Part shown: positions 1 through 11,894 of the stretch, piece by piece | Position numbering within the stretch: position 1 is the stretch's first letter | Layout: each line of letters starts with the position of its first letter | Origin: Auriscalpium vulgare | Taxonomy: Eukaryota; Basidiomycota; Agaricomycetes; Russulales; Auriscalpiaceae | DNA: 64,000 bases | NCBI GenBank assembly: GCA_019915015.1 | Contig: JAHBBC010000006.1 | Location: 744,001-808,000, forward strand | Reading direction: 5' to 3' | Position numbers and translations under genes: made by a program | The notes under the pieces: model-generated | The model's database searches: none | Told to the model about the DNA's origin: nothing | The model's input: the letters and a program-made list of their open reading frames with translations, nothing else

Positions 1-334
1 TGTCTCATCCTCCGTCAATGACTGCGAGGTTTGCGTGGACTTTTTTTTATTTGCGAGGGCGAAGGCCGATAACTGCGGCAGCGAGATGAGATGAGAGCGA
101 GCGCGAAAGTGATCCACGCTGAAGAATGTCGCGCTCGCTATCATCTTCAGAGTCGCTCCGAGTCCTACCAGCGCGCGCGCCGGCCGTGCCTCCAACCACC
201 TGTCTCAAGTACACCGGACACTTAGCGTTCAACGTGCAACGCTCGGGCTTGGGACAGCAAAGGAACGATGCGGGATTCAGCGCTCAACTCTTAAACGACG
301 TGAGTACTACATTCGCGACGTAGATACGATGCAT
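1..334. other. Window edge, 3' flank of ABCC copy 1, no gene seen
   Basis: This stretch lies downstream of the stop codon of the minus-strand ABC transporter. Only a few bases next to the stop resemble the flank after the second transporter copy, so the large duplication ends close to the stop codon. No convincing coding exon is visible. Any gene further left is outside the window. Confidence 0.5.
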
Positions 335-3300
335 CTACGCCAAACGGTCCTTTGCGGCTTTGTCCTTTGCAGCCTGCTCCAGCTCCGCGAGCGTACCACT
401 ATTCTGACACATGCTCCTGAAAATTCCGTTCTCCTTCCGGATCAAGTTCCACGGGGTATCGAACTCGGCGATTGAGCCTTTGTCGAGGATGATCAGACGA
501 TCGTAGTCGATGACTGTCTTCAGGCGATGGGCAACTGCGCCCGCGCACGAAACAACTGCTTAGTGTTTACACAGTGGTGGGAGATGGATACTACTCACCG
601 GTCAACAGCAGAGAACTACCGAACTCCTCACGAATGGTTGCCTGGATCTTCGAGTCCGTCGCGAAATCGATGCTGCTCGTAGCCTCGTCCAGGACGATGA
701 TCGAGCTATGACGCATAAGCGCGCGGGCCATGGCGATCAGCTGGCGCTGGCCTTGCGAGAAGTTCACACCTCCCGCAGACACTTGTGTCTCGAGGGATAT
801 CGGCGCTTTGGACTCCACGTCCGTGACGGACGGTGCAGCGGATGAGTTCGCTTCGGAAGGAGAGTTCCCGCTGGGAGAAGAGGGGCGGGTCCCTGCGCGG
901 GATGCTTGGCGAGACGACTTTTGTGACTGGTACGCGCTCTCGGTGATCATTTGCACGCGGAATAGAACATCGAGACACTCGATGTCGTCATGCTCGTCTG
1001 CGTAATGCTGTCAAATCAAGTGCATAAATGCGAGATATGATCGACGCACCGAATGGATCCAAATTCTCTCTCAATGTTCCGGAGAACAGGGGCGCGTCCT
1101 GCGGGATGAATGTCTGATACAAATCCGCTTTCAGTTCAGATCACAGAAGAGCATACACATATACTACATACCAGACGAGAACGCAAGTCATGGACACCGA
1201 TCTTCGTGATGTCTATGCCGTCAATGAGGATTCTTCCGCTCGTTGGATCCGTCTACACAGCAAGGCATGAGTAAAGTCTTGACTGTCATCATGATCGCGA
1301 CTCACGAAGCGAAGGATGCTCATGGCAAGCGTTGACTTCCCGCTACCAGTACGTCCGAGCAGCCCGACCCGCTCCCTGCCCTTCAGGGAGAACGAGACGT
1401 CATGAAGGACGGCCGGAAGATCGGGAGCGTACTTCACAACGAGGTCCTCGACAACGATTAGACGGTTGCTCTCGTTGGACGGCCAGTAGGCAGGAGGGCG
1501 CGCAGACTCGATGATTGCGGGCGGCTCTTGAGGCAGATCGAGGTACTCGACCAACCTCTCGACGGAGCTAACGCCGACATCGATTCAATTATGTTGCTCG
1601 TGAATATGGGCGGAGCACACTTACTTGAGATCCAGCTCGAGTCCCGTCCAGCCACTGCATGCTTGGTAGATGCTCAAAGTGAAGATCATTGCGGATGTGA
1701 TACAGACACCGGCAAGACCTGCACTGATGTAGCCGGAGAGTGCAAATAGGGTGGTGATAAAAACTGCAACAGCACCCAGGGTGTCGAAGTTCAGCAGAAG
1801 CCAGCGGTTCGTCATCCAGAAGCTATACCACATCTGTTGTGGCTGCTTTTTAGCGTCTGAGACTCTAAAGACTATCTGAAACGCACCTGCGTAGTGAGAT
1901 CGATCTTCGAATGCAACCCATCGAGGAAACGCTGCTCAGCAGAGAACGCGCGCACTGTGACGATGCCCTCGAGCAGTTCGCTGAACCCAGAGAAAATGGG
2001 CGAGCGGCTATTGGATTCCATACGCCGCAGGTCGCGGCCCGTGTTGAGATAACCGATGGCTAGAGCCCGATATACCAGTCCAATGGCAAAGGCAGGCACG
2101 AGAAACCAGGGGAATATGAAGCTGTGTATTATGATGGTGAGCTGAGGTATAGAGCATAACAAAGAAAATTACTGACGTCACAGTGATCACAGAGGCCGCA
2201 AATATTGCGAACGATTTATTCACATCGTGAAGCGACATCGGAAGTGAATTATCAACCGTCTCAACGTCCTAAATAGTGGATCAGCTACATTTTCTGTGAG
2301 CATGTATGGAGCGCACCTTGCTGAAGCGATTAAGTATGCGCCCTGGAACAGCAGTCAGTTTGGCGGAACATGCGAGGTATACGGGGATAACAAACCTTGA
2401 GGAGTCGTATCGTGCCATCGCATCGTCGAGCGGACGACGGACTCCAACAAGCGAGTGAAAAGAACCTTGGAGGCACGGAAGCCTCCAATGAACTGCATGA
2501 CGGCAGTGAGCACGTTGAACAAGGCCAACCCAAAGGTCAGTGCCGCATATATGCCGATGTAGAAGAGAGGATGATCCTGCGCTCTGGGAAGACTGGTGGC
2601 AGTAAAGTCCTGGTTGTGCACGCCGGGCGCAAGGTTGTGAGACACGAGTAGGCTATCGAGCATGACCTTCTGTCCCACTGCCGAGGACGCCGAGTACGAG
2701 TACGCATGCGAATGGACCTGTGGCCGATAGGCTTCACCCCAGGTCTGCAAGCAGCGTGATCAGCTGTCCGCACATCAGCAAAACCTTGCGAGCATACCTT
2801 CATCCACACTTTCTCGGACACGCTGAGGACCTGACGACAGTAATGAGTACAGGTCGCACCAAAACAGGTTGCGACAATCTACCTGCTCAAGAATTATAAT
2901 CAGTTCCATGATGACCCAAGTCCAATATGATCTATATGCGCCGTCAGCACGACATCGGATGCAGACCACGCGCACTTACGAAGCCTTCATGTAGGTGTTG
3001 TAGATGAACCACTTGATACCGCCAGTCTCCCGCTGCTCGTCTTCGATCAGCTTGCGAGGCTTCTTGTGTTCAGCGGCCGGCTCCGCAGCCTCCTCGCCGC
3101 TCCCAGCAGCATTCGCAGCCGCTTCCTCTGCCGACGGTACTTCCTCCGCTGTGGCCTGCTTTTCGGCAGCCTCAAGTTCGGCTTCCTGAAAAATTTCATC
3201 CAGAATACCACGCTCGCGCAGCTCTGCAACGGTGCCTTGGGTATCGATTCGTCCGTCACGCATACGTACGAGGTAGTGGGCGCCAGGAAGGACCAGGTCG

Positions 3301-6300
3301 ACGTGGTGTGTTACGAGAATCTATTCATTTGGGCATTAACGTGAATCTCAAGCGCAGTCTGGTGTACTCACGACTGTGCGGTTAGCCAGGAGGGGCCCTT
3401 GCAGGAGTTTCTCAAACAGGAACCGAGCGGTATGGCTGTCCTATAGATAATTGTCGGTCATCGGTTAGAGTCACGATTAAGATCAACGTACGACTGCGCT
3501 CAAGGGATCGTCCATGAGGACATATTTTGCCCGAGAATAGATAGCGCGAGCGAGGGCAACTCTGCGGAAGCAACGGCGTTGGTCAATGGAAAAGAGGAAT
3601 CTGCGAGAAAGCATCTCTTACCTGGCTTTTTGTCCACCAGAAAGACTGACACCGCTGCAACGAGCCGTTAGCTAACTTTCAATAGCTGTTGGTCAGTGAT
3701 GACCTACCGAGCACCGATCTCCGTTTCATCTCCATCCTCCAAGATATCCAAGTCAGGTTTGAGCGCACATGCCTCGATGACGGCCTGATAGCGCTCATCG
3801 TCGTAAGGGTACCCAAACAATATGTTGTCTTTGATAGACTGATGCCTGAGCCATGGCGACTGCGCAGCGTACGAGATCGAGTGCGTATGTCCGTGCTCGT
3901 CAACGCGAGAGAGGTCCTTCGCCATGATGATGCGGCCACTAAGCTTTGTCAGCTCGCCGAGAAGCGCCATCTAAAGCAACAAGAGACTGAGCGTCAATAT
4001 TAGAGAACTGCAGGAGGTGTCTCACCAGGAGGGCAGTCTTCCCGCTCGCGGTGGGGCCAGTGACAAGCGTCAGCTTGCTGTCAGGGAACACGATCGAAAT
4101 GTCCTTCAGCTCGAAACGGTGATCTCCGGTCTCGGAAGTCAGCGAGGCTCGGTCGACTTCTTCGTTGTCTTCGGCGGTGTCGGCGGCAGTTGAAGGCAGG
4201 CCGGTTGTCGACGGCTTCTTTCCGTACTTCTTCGCTGCTTCTTTCTCGTTCTTGTCCTCGACCTCGTTCCACTTGAAGGTACCATCCTCGATTCCTAAAA
4301 ATTTTACAACATCGGAATCGGTGTCGGGACCTGAGCGGGCCCTTTTGAGGGAGGAGACCTGCTCATCGACTTCGTCCTCCTCCAAATAGGTGCCGATGCG
4401 GTTGATGGCGACTCTGGTCTGATCACAGCGCTGAGCAGGTGGGATTTGGGCACGAGCGACGCACATACCTGGAGGACCTGGACGATCCACGCAGGAATGA
4501 TGTTCAAAGGCATCCTCATCATCTTGAACAGAGCGATAGCCTGGGCGGCGTCAGAAGAAATCATGAGCGCATTGAAACGTTCAAGAAAGGCAAAACAACT
4601 TGCCGTGAACGCAGTGCCGATGGTCAACTCATTGCCTCGGAGCACAAAAACGAGCAGGGAGATCGCAGAGACAAGGAAGGACCCCATTTGCCACAGAAGG
4701 TTGAACGCGAGGCCATTCACACGACCTAGAGTACTATTAGCAGCATCGACGCCACATAGAGACCCGAAGCTTACTTTTGATCAACCAGGACATCTCTTTC
4801 TTGCGAGCATCCTGGACGCGGGCAATCCAGCGATCCTCCCATGCGAAGAACTTGATAAATTTGACCTAGGCACATACCAATCAGATACCGTTCCCAATTG
4901 CGAGATGGGAATCAATTGCACCGCCCCAATGAGTTCGTTGACGACGCCCATGCGCTTGTCACGAGAAGCCGACAAGCCCTTGTTGATCGTTATACCCTGC
5001 TTCGTAAGCATGCTATTCAGCGGCCAAGCCAATCCGATCGTGAGGAACCCAACGAATGCAGACCACCCGAGCAATCTAAAGGAGGAGACAAGCCATAAGC
5101 CTGATGATAAGAATGAGTTTTAGCTCCTGCTTACTTGTACAGGAAGATGCTGCCGATGATAACTTCAAAAGGACCTAGGAAAACATAAATGCGAGCTTGT
5201 CCCGCAGTGATAAAACGAACTTACTGGCATAGAGCAAATAGATGCTGGCGAACATCATCGAGACACGATTGGCGTCGCCAGCCATGAGATTGACGATCTT
5301 GCCGACGTCTGCTCCTGCCTTCGGATCGTCGTCTTTGGATTTGTCCCTCTTCTTACCGTCTGAGGCATTCTCCTTGTCCATGTCCTTTTCGACGATCCCA
5401 GAGAAGTCCTTCCGTTTGAGGGCTTTGTCGTAGATGGATGCCATGAGCTCTGAGCGGACGCGCGTAGCGGCTCGTCGAGCGAACCAGAGATGTTGAAGAT
5501 CGGCTTGTGTCTGACATGTTAAGGCGTAAACAAGGCATGGACATGACAGATACAGATCAACGCGCACTTTGGCAATATTGCAAAGGAACGCGAGGACTGC
5601 GAAGATGTAAGCCTGAGAGCGAGTCTCGGGCGTAGGGGTCGTTATGGAATCCAGAATCTGCCTGTGTTAATGTGGTTCAGCAGGGTTTCGTGCACGCAGC
5701 GAGCGACACACTTCAAGAAATATGGACCGGCGTAGGTGAAGATCACGCTGACAACCGACAACGTAAAATCGAGCCTGGGTGGAAAATCAGCAATGAACTG
5801 CGAGTGGTGAAAGGCACTCACATGATGTCCAGAGAGTTTGCCGCGCAGAGCCTGAGCAGGAGGGTAGAGCGACTGTAAGGCGCCCTATCAGTTTATAATT
5901 GCACCCAAAGATTCTAGTGCGTACAAAGTGCGGTTGAACTTGATGAATATAGGGCGCGATTGGATGGTAGGGCTGAGCGACCAAACGTCTTTCTCGTTCA
6001 GCGTGTCACGACTTCCCTACAATGAATAGTCAACATCAGCTTGTGAAGAAAAGCGGGACGGCGTATCCTACCCTCTTGATCAACGGCCAAACCCAAGAAA
6101 ACGTCACCCATCCCCACAGCGACGTGAAGTCTTCGGGCGACACGGACTTTCCCTGGTGGAAGGTGTCAGTATAATTCATCCCGCATGTTCACGAAAGAAC
6201 AGAAAAAACGCGTACAATCTCGGATTCATCAACGCGCTCGCTGGGGATGTTGATCGGCATGCTGAGCACAGTGACAATGAGGATGACCAAGGCTGTCAGA

Positions 6301-6911
6301 TTCGCGACATGGGCCGCAAATATGGCCGTGGGTGGCAGTGGGATCCCCTGCACGCCCTTGTCATAAAGGATCCCACCAATCGACAACACTTCGACGCCAA
6401 AGAGAACCGCGTACAGGGAGAACAGGTCGTATGACGGTGTGGGCTTCGGATGGAGCACTGGGCGCACGGTCGCGTACAGCCACGCGAGGGCAGCGATGAA
6501 CGGACTCAGGATGAAGATTGATTCATTTCCGCCCTGAATGAGGTAGATTATACCGACGGAGAGCCATACTAGGGTTTCGAGGAGCGCAACCCATGCTAGC
6601 ACGAGTGTTTTCCATAGGACTGGCGCCGCGTCCCTCGACAACTCGGGCGTGGGAGACGTGTCCTCATCGAGCAAAACGACGTCGCCAACTTCAGCAGAGG
6701 TGTCGAGCGCCTCCGCCTCGGTGAGTGTCAGGTATGTGCAGAACAGCTTCGTGACGGGCCTGATGAATTTAAAGAGCCATGCTGGGCGCGGGATGGAGGC
6801 GACGCAGAGGAGGAAGACGAAGGCGCCGGGGAGAACGGTGGACCAGAAGGTGCGCACGCATGCGTTCTCGAGGTCGTGGACGCGATGGCCAGGACAGACG
6901 GGCATGGGCAA
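335..6911 (-). CDS. ABCC/MRP-type ABC transporter, copy 1 (about 20 exons)
   Basis: This is a full-length ATP-driven exporter of the MRP (ABCC) subfamily, expected in the plasma or vacuolar membrane. Translation starts at 6911 and stops at 335-337. Order of parts: an N-terminal membrane domain TMD0 (about residues 1-240), TMD1, NBD1, TMD2 and NBD2. NBD1 has a Walker A of the form GPTASGKT, signature LSGGQKAR and Walker B ending DDPLSAVD. The Asp in place of the catalytic Glu is typical of ABCC NBD1. NBD2 has GRTGSGKST, signature FSQGQRQ and Walker [12 protein letters not shown] charged Ala/Glu-rich linker (about 2976-3190) joins NBD1 to TMD2. Exons are separated by 45-70 nt introns and I saw no frame break. 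The substrate cannot be told from sequence. Copy 2 on the plus strand is highly similar throughout. Confidence 0.93.
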
Positions 6912-7286
6912 GATGGTGGGAGGGATGGCCGCGTTTGCGAGCCCGAAACTCGGACGCGTTCTTGACCACTTACTGGGCGCTTACATGACGTCGATTTTGC
7001 GCGTCGGCACCGAAAGGATACGGCTGCCAACCACTGTATCACCTATCCATTCAGACTGACACTAGTGGTACCTTCACCGCCGTTCATGATTAGGTACATA
7101 GGAACTACCGGAATGAGACCCACCACCTCGCAGTAGTTCTCCTCACTCCCCAGGTCAATGGAGGGAGTCATGTTGCGCAATTGCCGTCACTTGCCGGGGC
7201 CTTTGGTAGCACATGGGTGTATAGATAAGCTCGAGTCATTGCAAGGCTTTACGGTACTTGCGCGAGTGGGTGCCTACGTCCCTCGT

Positions 7287-7530
7287 TCACCGGGCCGCCC
7301 GAGTGCAGGGTACTTTCGCATGCATTGGTAGGTCAGGCTGTGCGTGATTCGGTGGTGATGGACGTGTCGGAGGTGCCGGTAAAGAGCGCGCCAGAATGAT
7401 GAAGTCGAGCGTGCTAGCCTCGAGGGCTGAGGCGGCGGAGGCACCAGAGCACTGAGCGACTCCGAGTGCAGATGCAGACGGCGCCGGCCGGGCCGGCTGC
7501 ACATGAGATCGACTTGTACGCGGCCAGCTA
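7287..7530 (+). pseudogene. Decayed copy of the small ORF at 22860-23102
   Basis: Read on the plus strand, this matches the small minus-strand ORF upstream of ABCC copy 2. Shared stretches include bases encoding GVSEVPV-like and VPGRPAV-like peptides in copy 2. Here the start position is TTG rather than ATG, and indels put stop codons in every continuous reading. The parent function is unknown. Confidence 0.45.
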
Positions 7531-7743
7531 GCGGCGGCTGTCTTGAACTCAACCTTGGTCCTTAGCAAAGTCAACCAAACGATGTCTGAGAGAAGCCCCG
7601 CAAGTACTTATGTTGAGCTCACTGCCTTCTATGGCTAGACGCACACGGCGGGTTCACAATCGAAGCATGTAGGTATACTTACGCTCGGAACGTTCTCTTC
7701 TTCCACAACGACGCTCCCCCTCCAACATCCGCACTCCTGCGCC

Positions 7744-9995
7744 ATGACGTTCTTGCTCTTTAGCTGGACGGCTCTAGATGTACTGGCCGTCTTCGTATGC
7801 GCTTATGCTCTGAATGCTGTTCATGATCGCCGCAAGAGAAGCGGCCTTCCATATCCTCCTGGTCCGAGGGGATTGCCTGTGATAGGCAATCTGCTCGATA
7901 TGCCCTCGGATAAGGGCTCATGGCTAGCATACACGGAGCTTGGAAAGCAATACGGTGAGCGTCATCATGTCGCAGTCGTTTGGACGACCTATGCTGAGAG
8001 TTACGTAGGGGACATCTTCTCGTTGAATGTCAGCCCATCATAGTTGTACAGTCGCCCAAGATAGCGTACGATCTCCTAGGGGAACGCAGCAACATATACT
8101 CTGATAGGATCTCGGTGCCTTTCTTCGACTTGTAAGCATTCTCTCTTCATCGTGTCCCTCAGCCCGTCACCAACATCATCCAACAGAGCTGGATGGCATT
8201 GGTACCTCCCCGGCGCCGGCGTAGGTGCACACTAGTGCCTCGGATGACGCATTCTCTACCGAAACATGCGTCCTAGTGCCATTGTCAACTACCGTCCCAC
8301 ACAGATTATGAAAGTGCACGCGTTTCTCAACCATCTATTGCACGACCCAGAAAACTTTGCGGACCACATTGCATAATTGCGTTGCCACATCCCAACCCAT
8401 CTCCCGCGCATTAAACTGATAAAATGGCAGTCTACAAGGATCTCATCATTACCTTGGGTTATGGAATCGATATCAAGGGACGTGACGACGAGTATCTGGC
8501 AGGAATCATAAGGACCGAACACATGATGGAAGCTACGATTTTACCGAGCTCCGTCGCTGTCAACCTCTTACCCTTTCGTGAGTCGACCATCGGCCCATCG
8601 CATCCTGTCACTGAGTCAATCCGTGGGCGTAGTTCGATATATTCCCGAATGGTTGCCAGGAATGAGCTTCAAGGCACTTGCACGTCGCGGCCACGACGTA
8701 GGGGAAGCTAGCATCATGAGTCCGTTGAATAAGTTCAAGGAGGTAGTGGTATGTCCTAGCCAATGATGCGTGTCGCTAGAAAGTATTGATGAGGCTTTAC
8801 TAGGAAATGGGCACTTCCCCTGAGTGTATTGCTATGCACGTGCTTCGGGAACGGCAACAGTCAGAATTCTCCGACGAAGAAGAAAAGGCCCTTATCGGCG
8901 CTTTGGGCTCTCTTTTCCTAGGTGAATAGGACGATAAGACATGCATAGACGAAGGCTGATTGTATCGGGCCGCTAGCTGGTTCCGATACTGTAAGACTAT
9001 GTGTGCTGTTCCAAAAGTCCTCTGACACGCTGAATTGACTGTCAGACTAAGTACACACTCTTTGCGTGCCTTCTTCCTCATGCTCGTCCGATACCCGGCA
9101 ATCCAAGAGCGAGCTCAAGCTGAACTGGACGCTGTCACCGGGGGGACAAGGCTGCCCAGTTTCGAGGATCGTCCTAACCTACCATACGTCAATGCGCTGT
9201 GTAAAGAGGTCATGCGCTGGAGAATGGTTGCCCCAATAGGTGCGTAAAATGGATTGACACTACGTTCAGCCAACTCACACACCTCACCAGGTATCCCGCA
9301 CGCATGCACCGAAGACGATGTTTACGAAGGATATTTCATTCCCAAAGGTAAGCGCTAAAACCTGAATACTCCCCGTGCATAATCCATTCTCCAGGCTCCA
9401 TGATTATTGCCAACGCATTGTACACCCGTAGCCATTTCATGCGTCACGTCGACCAATTCAATCTAACCAGCTGGCATGCAGGGCTGTTCCGCGACCCAAC
9501 GGTCTATCCAGAACCCGAGACATTCGACCCAGAGCGCTTTCTGACGGCGGACGGGCAATTCAAGGATGACCCACTCATCAACGCAGCGTTTGGATTTGGC
9601 AAGAGGTAACATATTTCCCTTTTTTTACGCACGAAGAACAAACTTCCAGCATGGTACGCAGGATATGTCCTGGTCGGTTCATCGCAGACTCAACAATTTT
9701 CATAACCGCGGCTACGGTAATTTAATGTTCCATGTCGGCAGTCCGAAAGGCGGCCCGAATCAAGCATGGATCAACGAGAACGTGAATGCGGGCCAAATCC
9801 TAGCGTAAGTCATCCAAGTCACGACTATCTTCTGATACCATAAGGTCAAGCTACGGAGACTACATGTGCTTATACTGATGATCTGAGCTCTGACCTAGCC
9901 GACCGCAACCATTCCAGTGCTCAATTTCTCCGCCTAGCGCGAAGGCTGAAGAGCTCATTATGCAGGATCCAAGCACTACTCACTTGGCGGACTGA
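7744..9995 (+). pseudogene. Cytochrome P450, decayed
   Basis: The P450 architecture is clear. There is an N-terminal membrane anchor and a proline hinge (LPYPPGPRGLPVIGN), an I-helix remnant near 8975, an ExxR motif inside ALCKEVMRWR (near 9210), DPERF near 9530, and the heme loop FGFGKRICPGRF split by an intron with acceptor near 9663. The C-terminal exon ends with a QCSISP-type motif before TGA at 9993-9995. Several lesions break it. A deletion near 8028-8035 shifts the frame inside the NV..PIIVV strand. In-frame stops TAG (8233-8235) and TGA (8245-8247) lie before the conserved YRNMRPSA segment, and a splice donor near 8381 is lost. The stretch after the heme loop is also disrupted. It resembles basidiomycete P450s of the O-methylsterigmatocystin oxidoreductase-like type, but I do not assign a CYP family. 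Confidence 0.85.
9815..9862 (-). repeat. Dispersed repeat with tRNA-iMet PBS-like motif
   Basis: Bases 9831-9860 are the exact reverse complement of 43081-43110, and 9821-9848 are identical to 44535-44562. On the minus strand the core is TGGTATCAGA, the usual initiator-tRNA primer binding start of Copia-type LTR retrotransposons. Only the junction-like fragment is present, with no LTR or polyprotein seen. It lies inside the 3' end of the dead P450. Confidence 0.5.
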
Positions 9996-10723
9996 TGACA
10001 AGTTCCTTCATCCTCGACATTTGATCTGAATGTGTTACATTTATGAATACAAGGAGCGCTGCTGCAGCCTCGGTGCAAAAGTAGAAACATGCAAGGCGCG
10101 ATGGCGACTCGAGCGTGCTCTAGCAAGTATCCGCCTTCGATGGCGGGTGTCTTACCATGTGGTTGGCATGGAGGGTCTCTAGAAAGCAGCGCGATCCTTG
10201 TACCTGGCCGTGTGCGTATTGGTCCACGGCGAGGAGCAGCGCAACTTGCGCCATGTCTTCTTGCTCCCTGCGCGCCCCGGATCCCCTTCTTCGCGCCAAC
10301 TACAATTTCATGGGGATGCTTGATATGATCAAGTGGGTGACGAATATTGTGGATGAGATTGCAGAGTACACGGTGCCTTTGGTTGCGGGGATTATCTTAT
10401 CACCATCACTCGAATTGTCGCGCAGAATTCACGAGTGAGCAGGGACCCGTCACACCTGCCAGCCTTAATCGTGAGGAATGCTGAAGCAGCATGTACCGAA
10501 AGCGCAGTGGATGGAGGGCATGGAGAGGTGAGGGACGACGGTGAAGACGAACGGGTCGAAGGATTACCGCAAATGGCGTGCCGCCTACCCCATTGGGTAT
10601 ATCGACTTTTCCATCGCCCCGCTACCCGACTCTGCTGCAAGTTCACCGAGTTCACTGACGCTCATTCATATTTTCTTTTGAACTTGAAGCAAAATTTTCT
10701 ACGCCGCTCATCGACTAAGTTAC
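9996..10723. other. Intergenic, possible unrecognised ORF
   Basis: A plus-strand reading at about 10270-10438 encodes a hydrophobic stretch (MGMLDMIKWVTNIVDE followed by a short membrane-like segment). I do not recognise it and found no splicing partners, so it may be a relic. The rest is presumably promoter and 5' UTR of the gene at 10724. Confidence 0.3.
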
Positions 10724-11894
10724 ATGGACGACGACTTTGGGGCTTCGGTATGGGCGACCACACCCTCTGACCCCATCACTCTGTCCTCTCCGCACGAAGA
10801 CGTCTTCCCTACCTTCCCCACCACCAACATTCCTAGCGAGCCATCAGATGACTTTGACGACTTCGGTGCGCCAGCCGAGCCCGGAGGTGCAGACGGGGAC
10901 GAAGACGACTTCGGCGACTTCGGCGACTTCGAGGAAGCGGAGGAGGCTGGCGGCGGGATCACCGGTGCAGCGGCCTTCAACGATGGTGCAGGGGTTGCGG
11001 GGCCGTCAACGTCGAGAGACTGGGAAGCTCTGCGAATGGAGCCACTACCTTCACGGCGGGACCTGGAGGAGCAGATCGACGAGATCCTAGGCCCGCTATG
11101 GGCGCACGACGACCTCTCGCAAGCGCTCACCGACGACGACATCCGCGAAGTTGGCGGACTCAACCAGATTCTCATCACGCCCGAGAGGTACCGTGCGTCG
11201 CCCCTCCACGCGCCCCCGCGCACTGACACCCACACCCGCCCACAGCCGCGCTCTCTACAAGACGCTCTTCCCGCCAACGCCCCCGCCCGCGCAGCCGCCG
11301 AATTGGACGCGCTCGCGCATCCGCCGCCAGCACCTCATCATGCTCGGCATCCCCGTGAACCTCGACGAAATGCTTCCGCAGGTGGGCGGCCGCCCGATGC
11401 CCGCGCTGCAGATCACGACGCGCCCGATGTCCGCCCCGCCCTCCGCGCGCGGCGCGCCGCAGAGCGACAGCAGACCCTCATCGCTGCACCCGTCGCGCGC
11501 GGGCACGCCTGTGCCGTCGCCTGGGCGGCGCGGGGGTGCTGCCGCGCAGCTGGGACTCGGGCCAAAGCCTCAACTCGACGAGCGGCGAATAGAGGAGCTG
11601 CTTGCGCTCAAGCCAGGTGCGTCCGCCGTGCATCGTTCCCGCTGCCGGCTGACCGCAGTATCAGAGCAATTATCCATGCTTCCCCTCCCTGCGGTGGAGG
11701 CGCGTCTGCGCGAGCTGCGCACGCAGACGGCCAACACCGCCGCGCTGCTCACCCACCTCTTGCAGACGCGCGACGCGCTGCAGCAGGACTCGGAGACATA
11801 CAACAAGCTCATCGCGGAGCTTGTTGGCGAGGCGCAAAAGATGAAGTCCCATAAAGGTCGGGCACCGTCTAGACGGGGGAGCGGCATGACGTGA
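10724..11894 (+). CDS. DFGDF-motif trafficking protein, Laa2/DUF5102-like
   Basis: Three exons (10724-11187, 11246-11616, 11659-11894) give 356 residues. The first 75 residues are very acidic and hold repeated DFGDF-type motifs (DFGDFGDFEE), which in aftiphilin and similar proteins mediate clathrin or AP-1 contacts. Next comes a conserved block (LEEQIDEILGPLW ... LYKTLFPPTPPP ... RRQHLIMLGIPVNLDEML), then a low-complexity Ser/Pro region. A C-terminal coiled coil follows (VEARLRELRTQTANTAALL). This arrangement fits the fungal Laa2/YBL010C (DUF5102) group, accessory proteins of AP-1 clathrin adaptors. The family call rests on motif layout only. Intron phases are consistent (2 and 1) and the frame is intact. 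Confidence 0.65.

Larger units (their letters stand above)
335..7530. repeat. Left arm of large inverted duplication
   Basis: The arm spans the whole ABCC copy 1 gene plus about 600 bp upstream. It matches the reverse complement of 22860-30119 in exons, many introns and the promoter region. Upstream similarity is seen in blocks around 6912-7060, 7180-7300 and 7310-7530, then stops abruptly. The arm boundaries were judged by eye. Confidence 0.8.

Noticed and set aside
8221..8278. An intron in the P450 that would remove the two stop codons
   Set aside because: A GTAGGT...CTAG interval exists, but removing it would delete the conserved YRNMRPS segment, so it is more likely chance.
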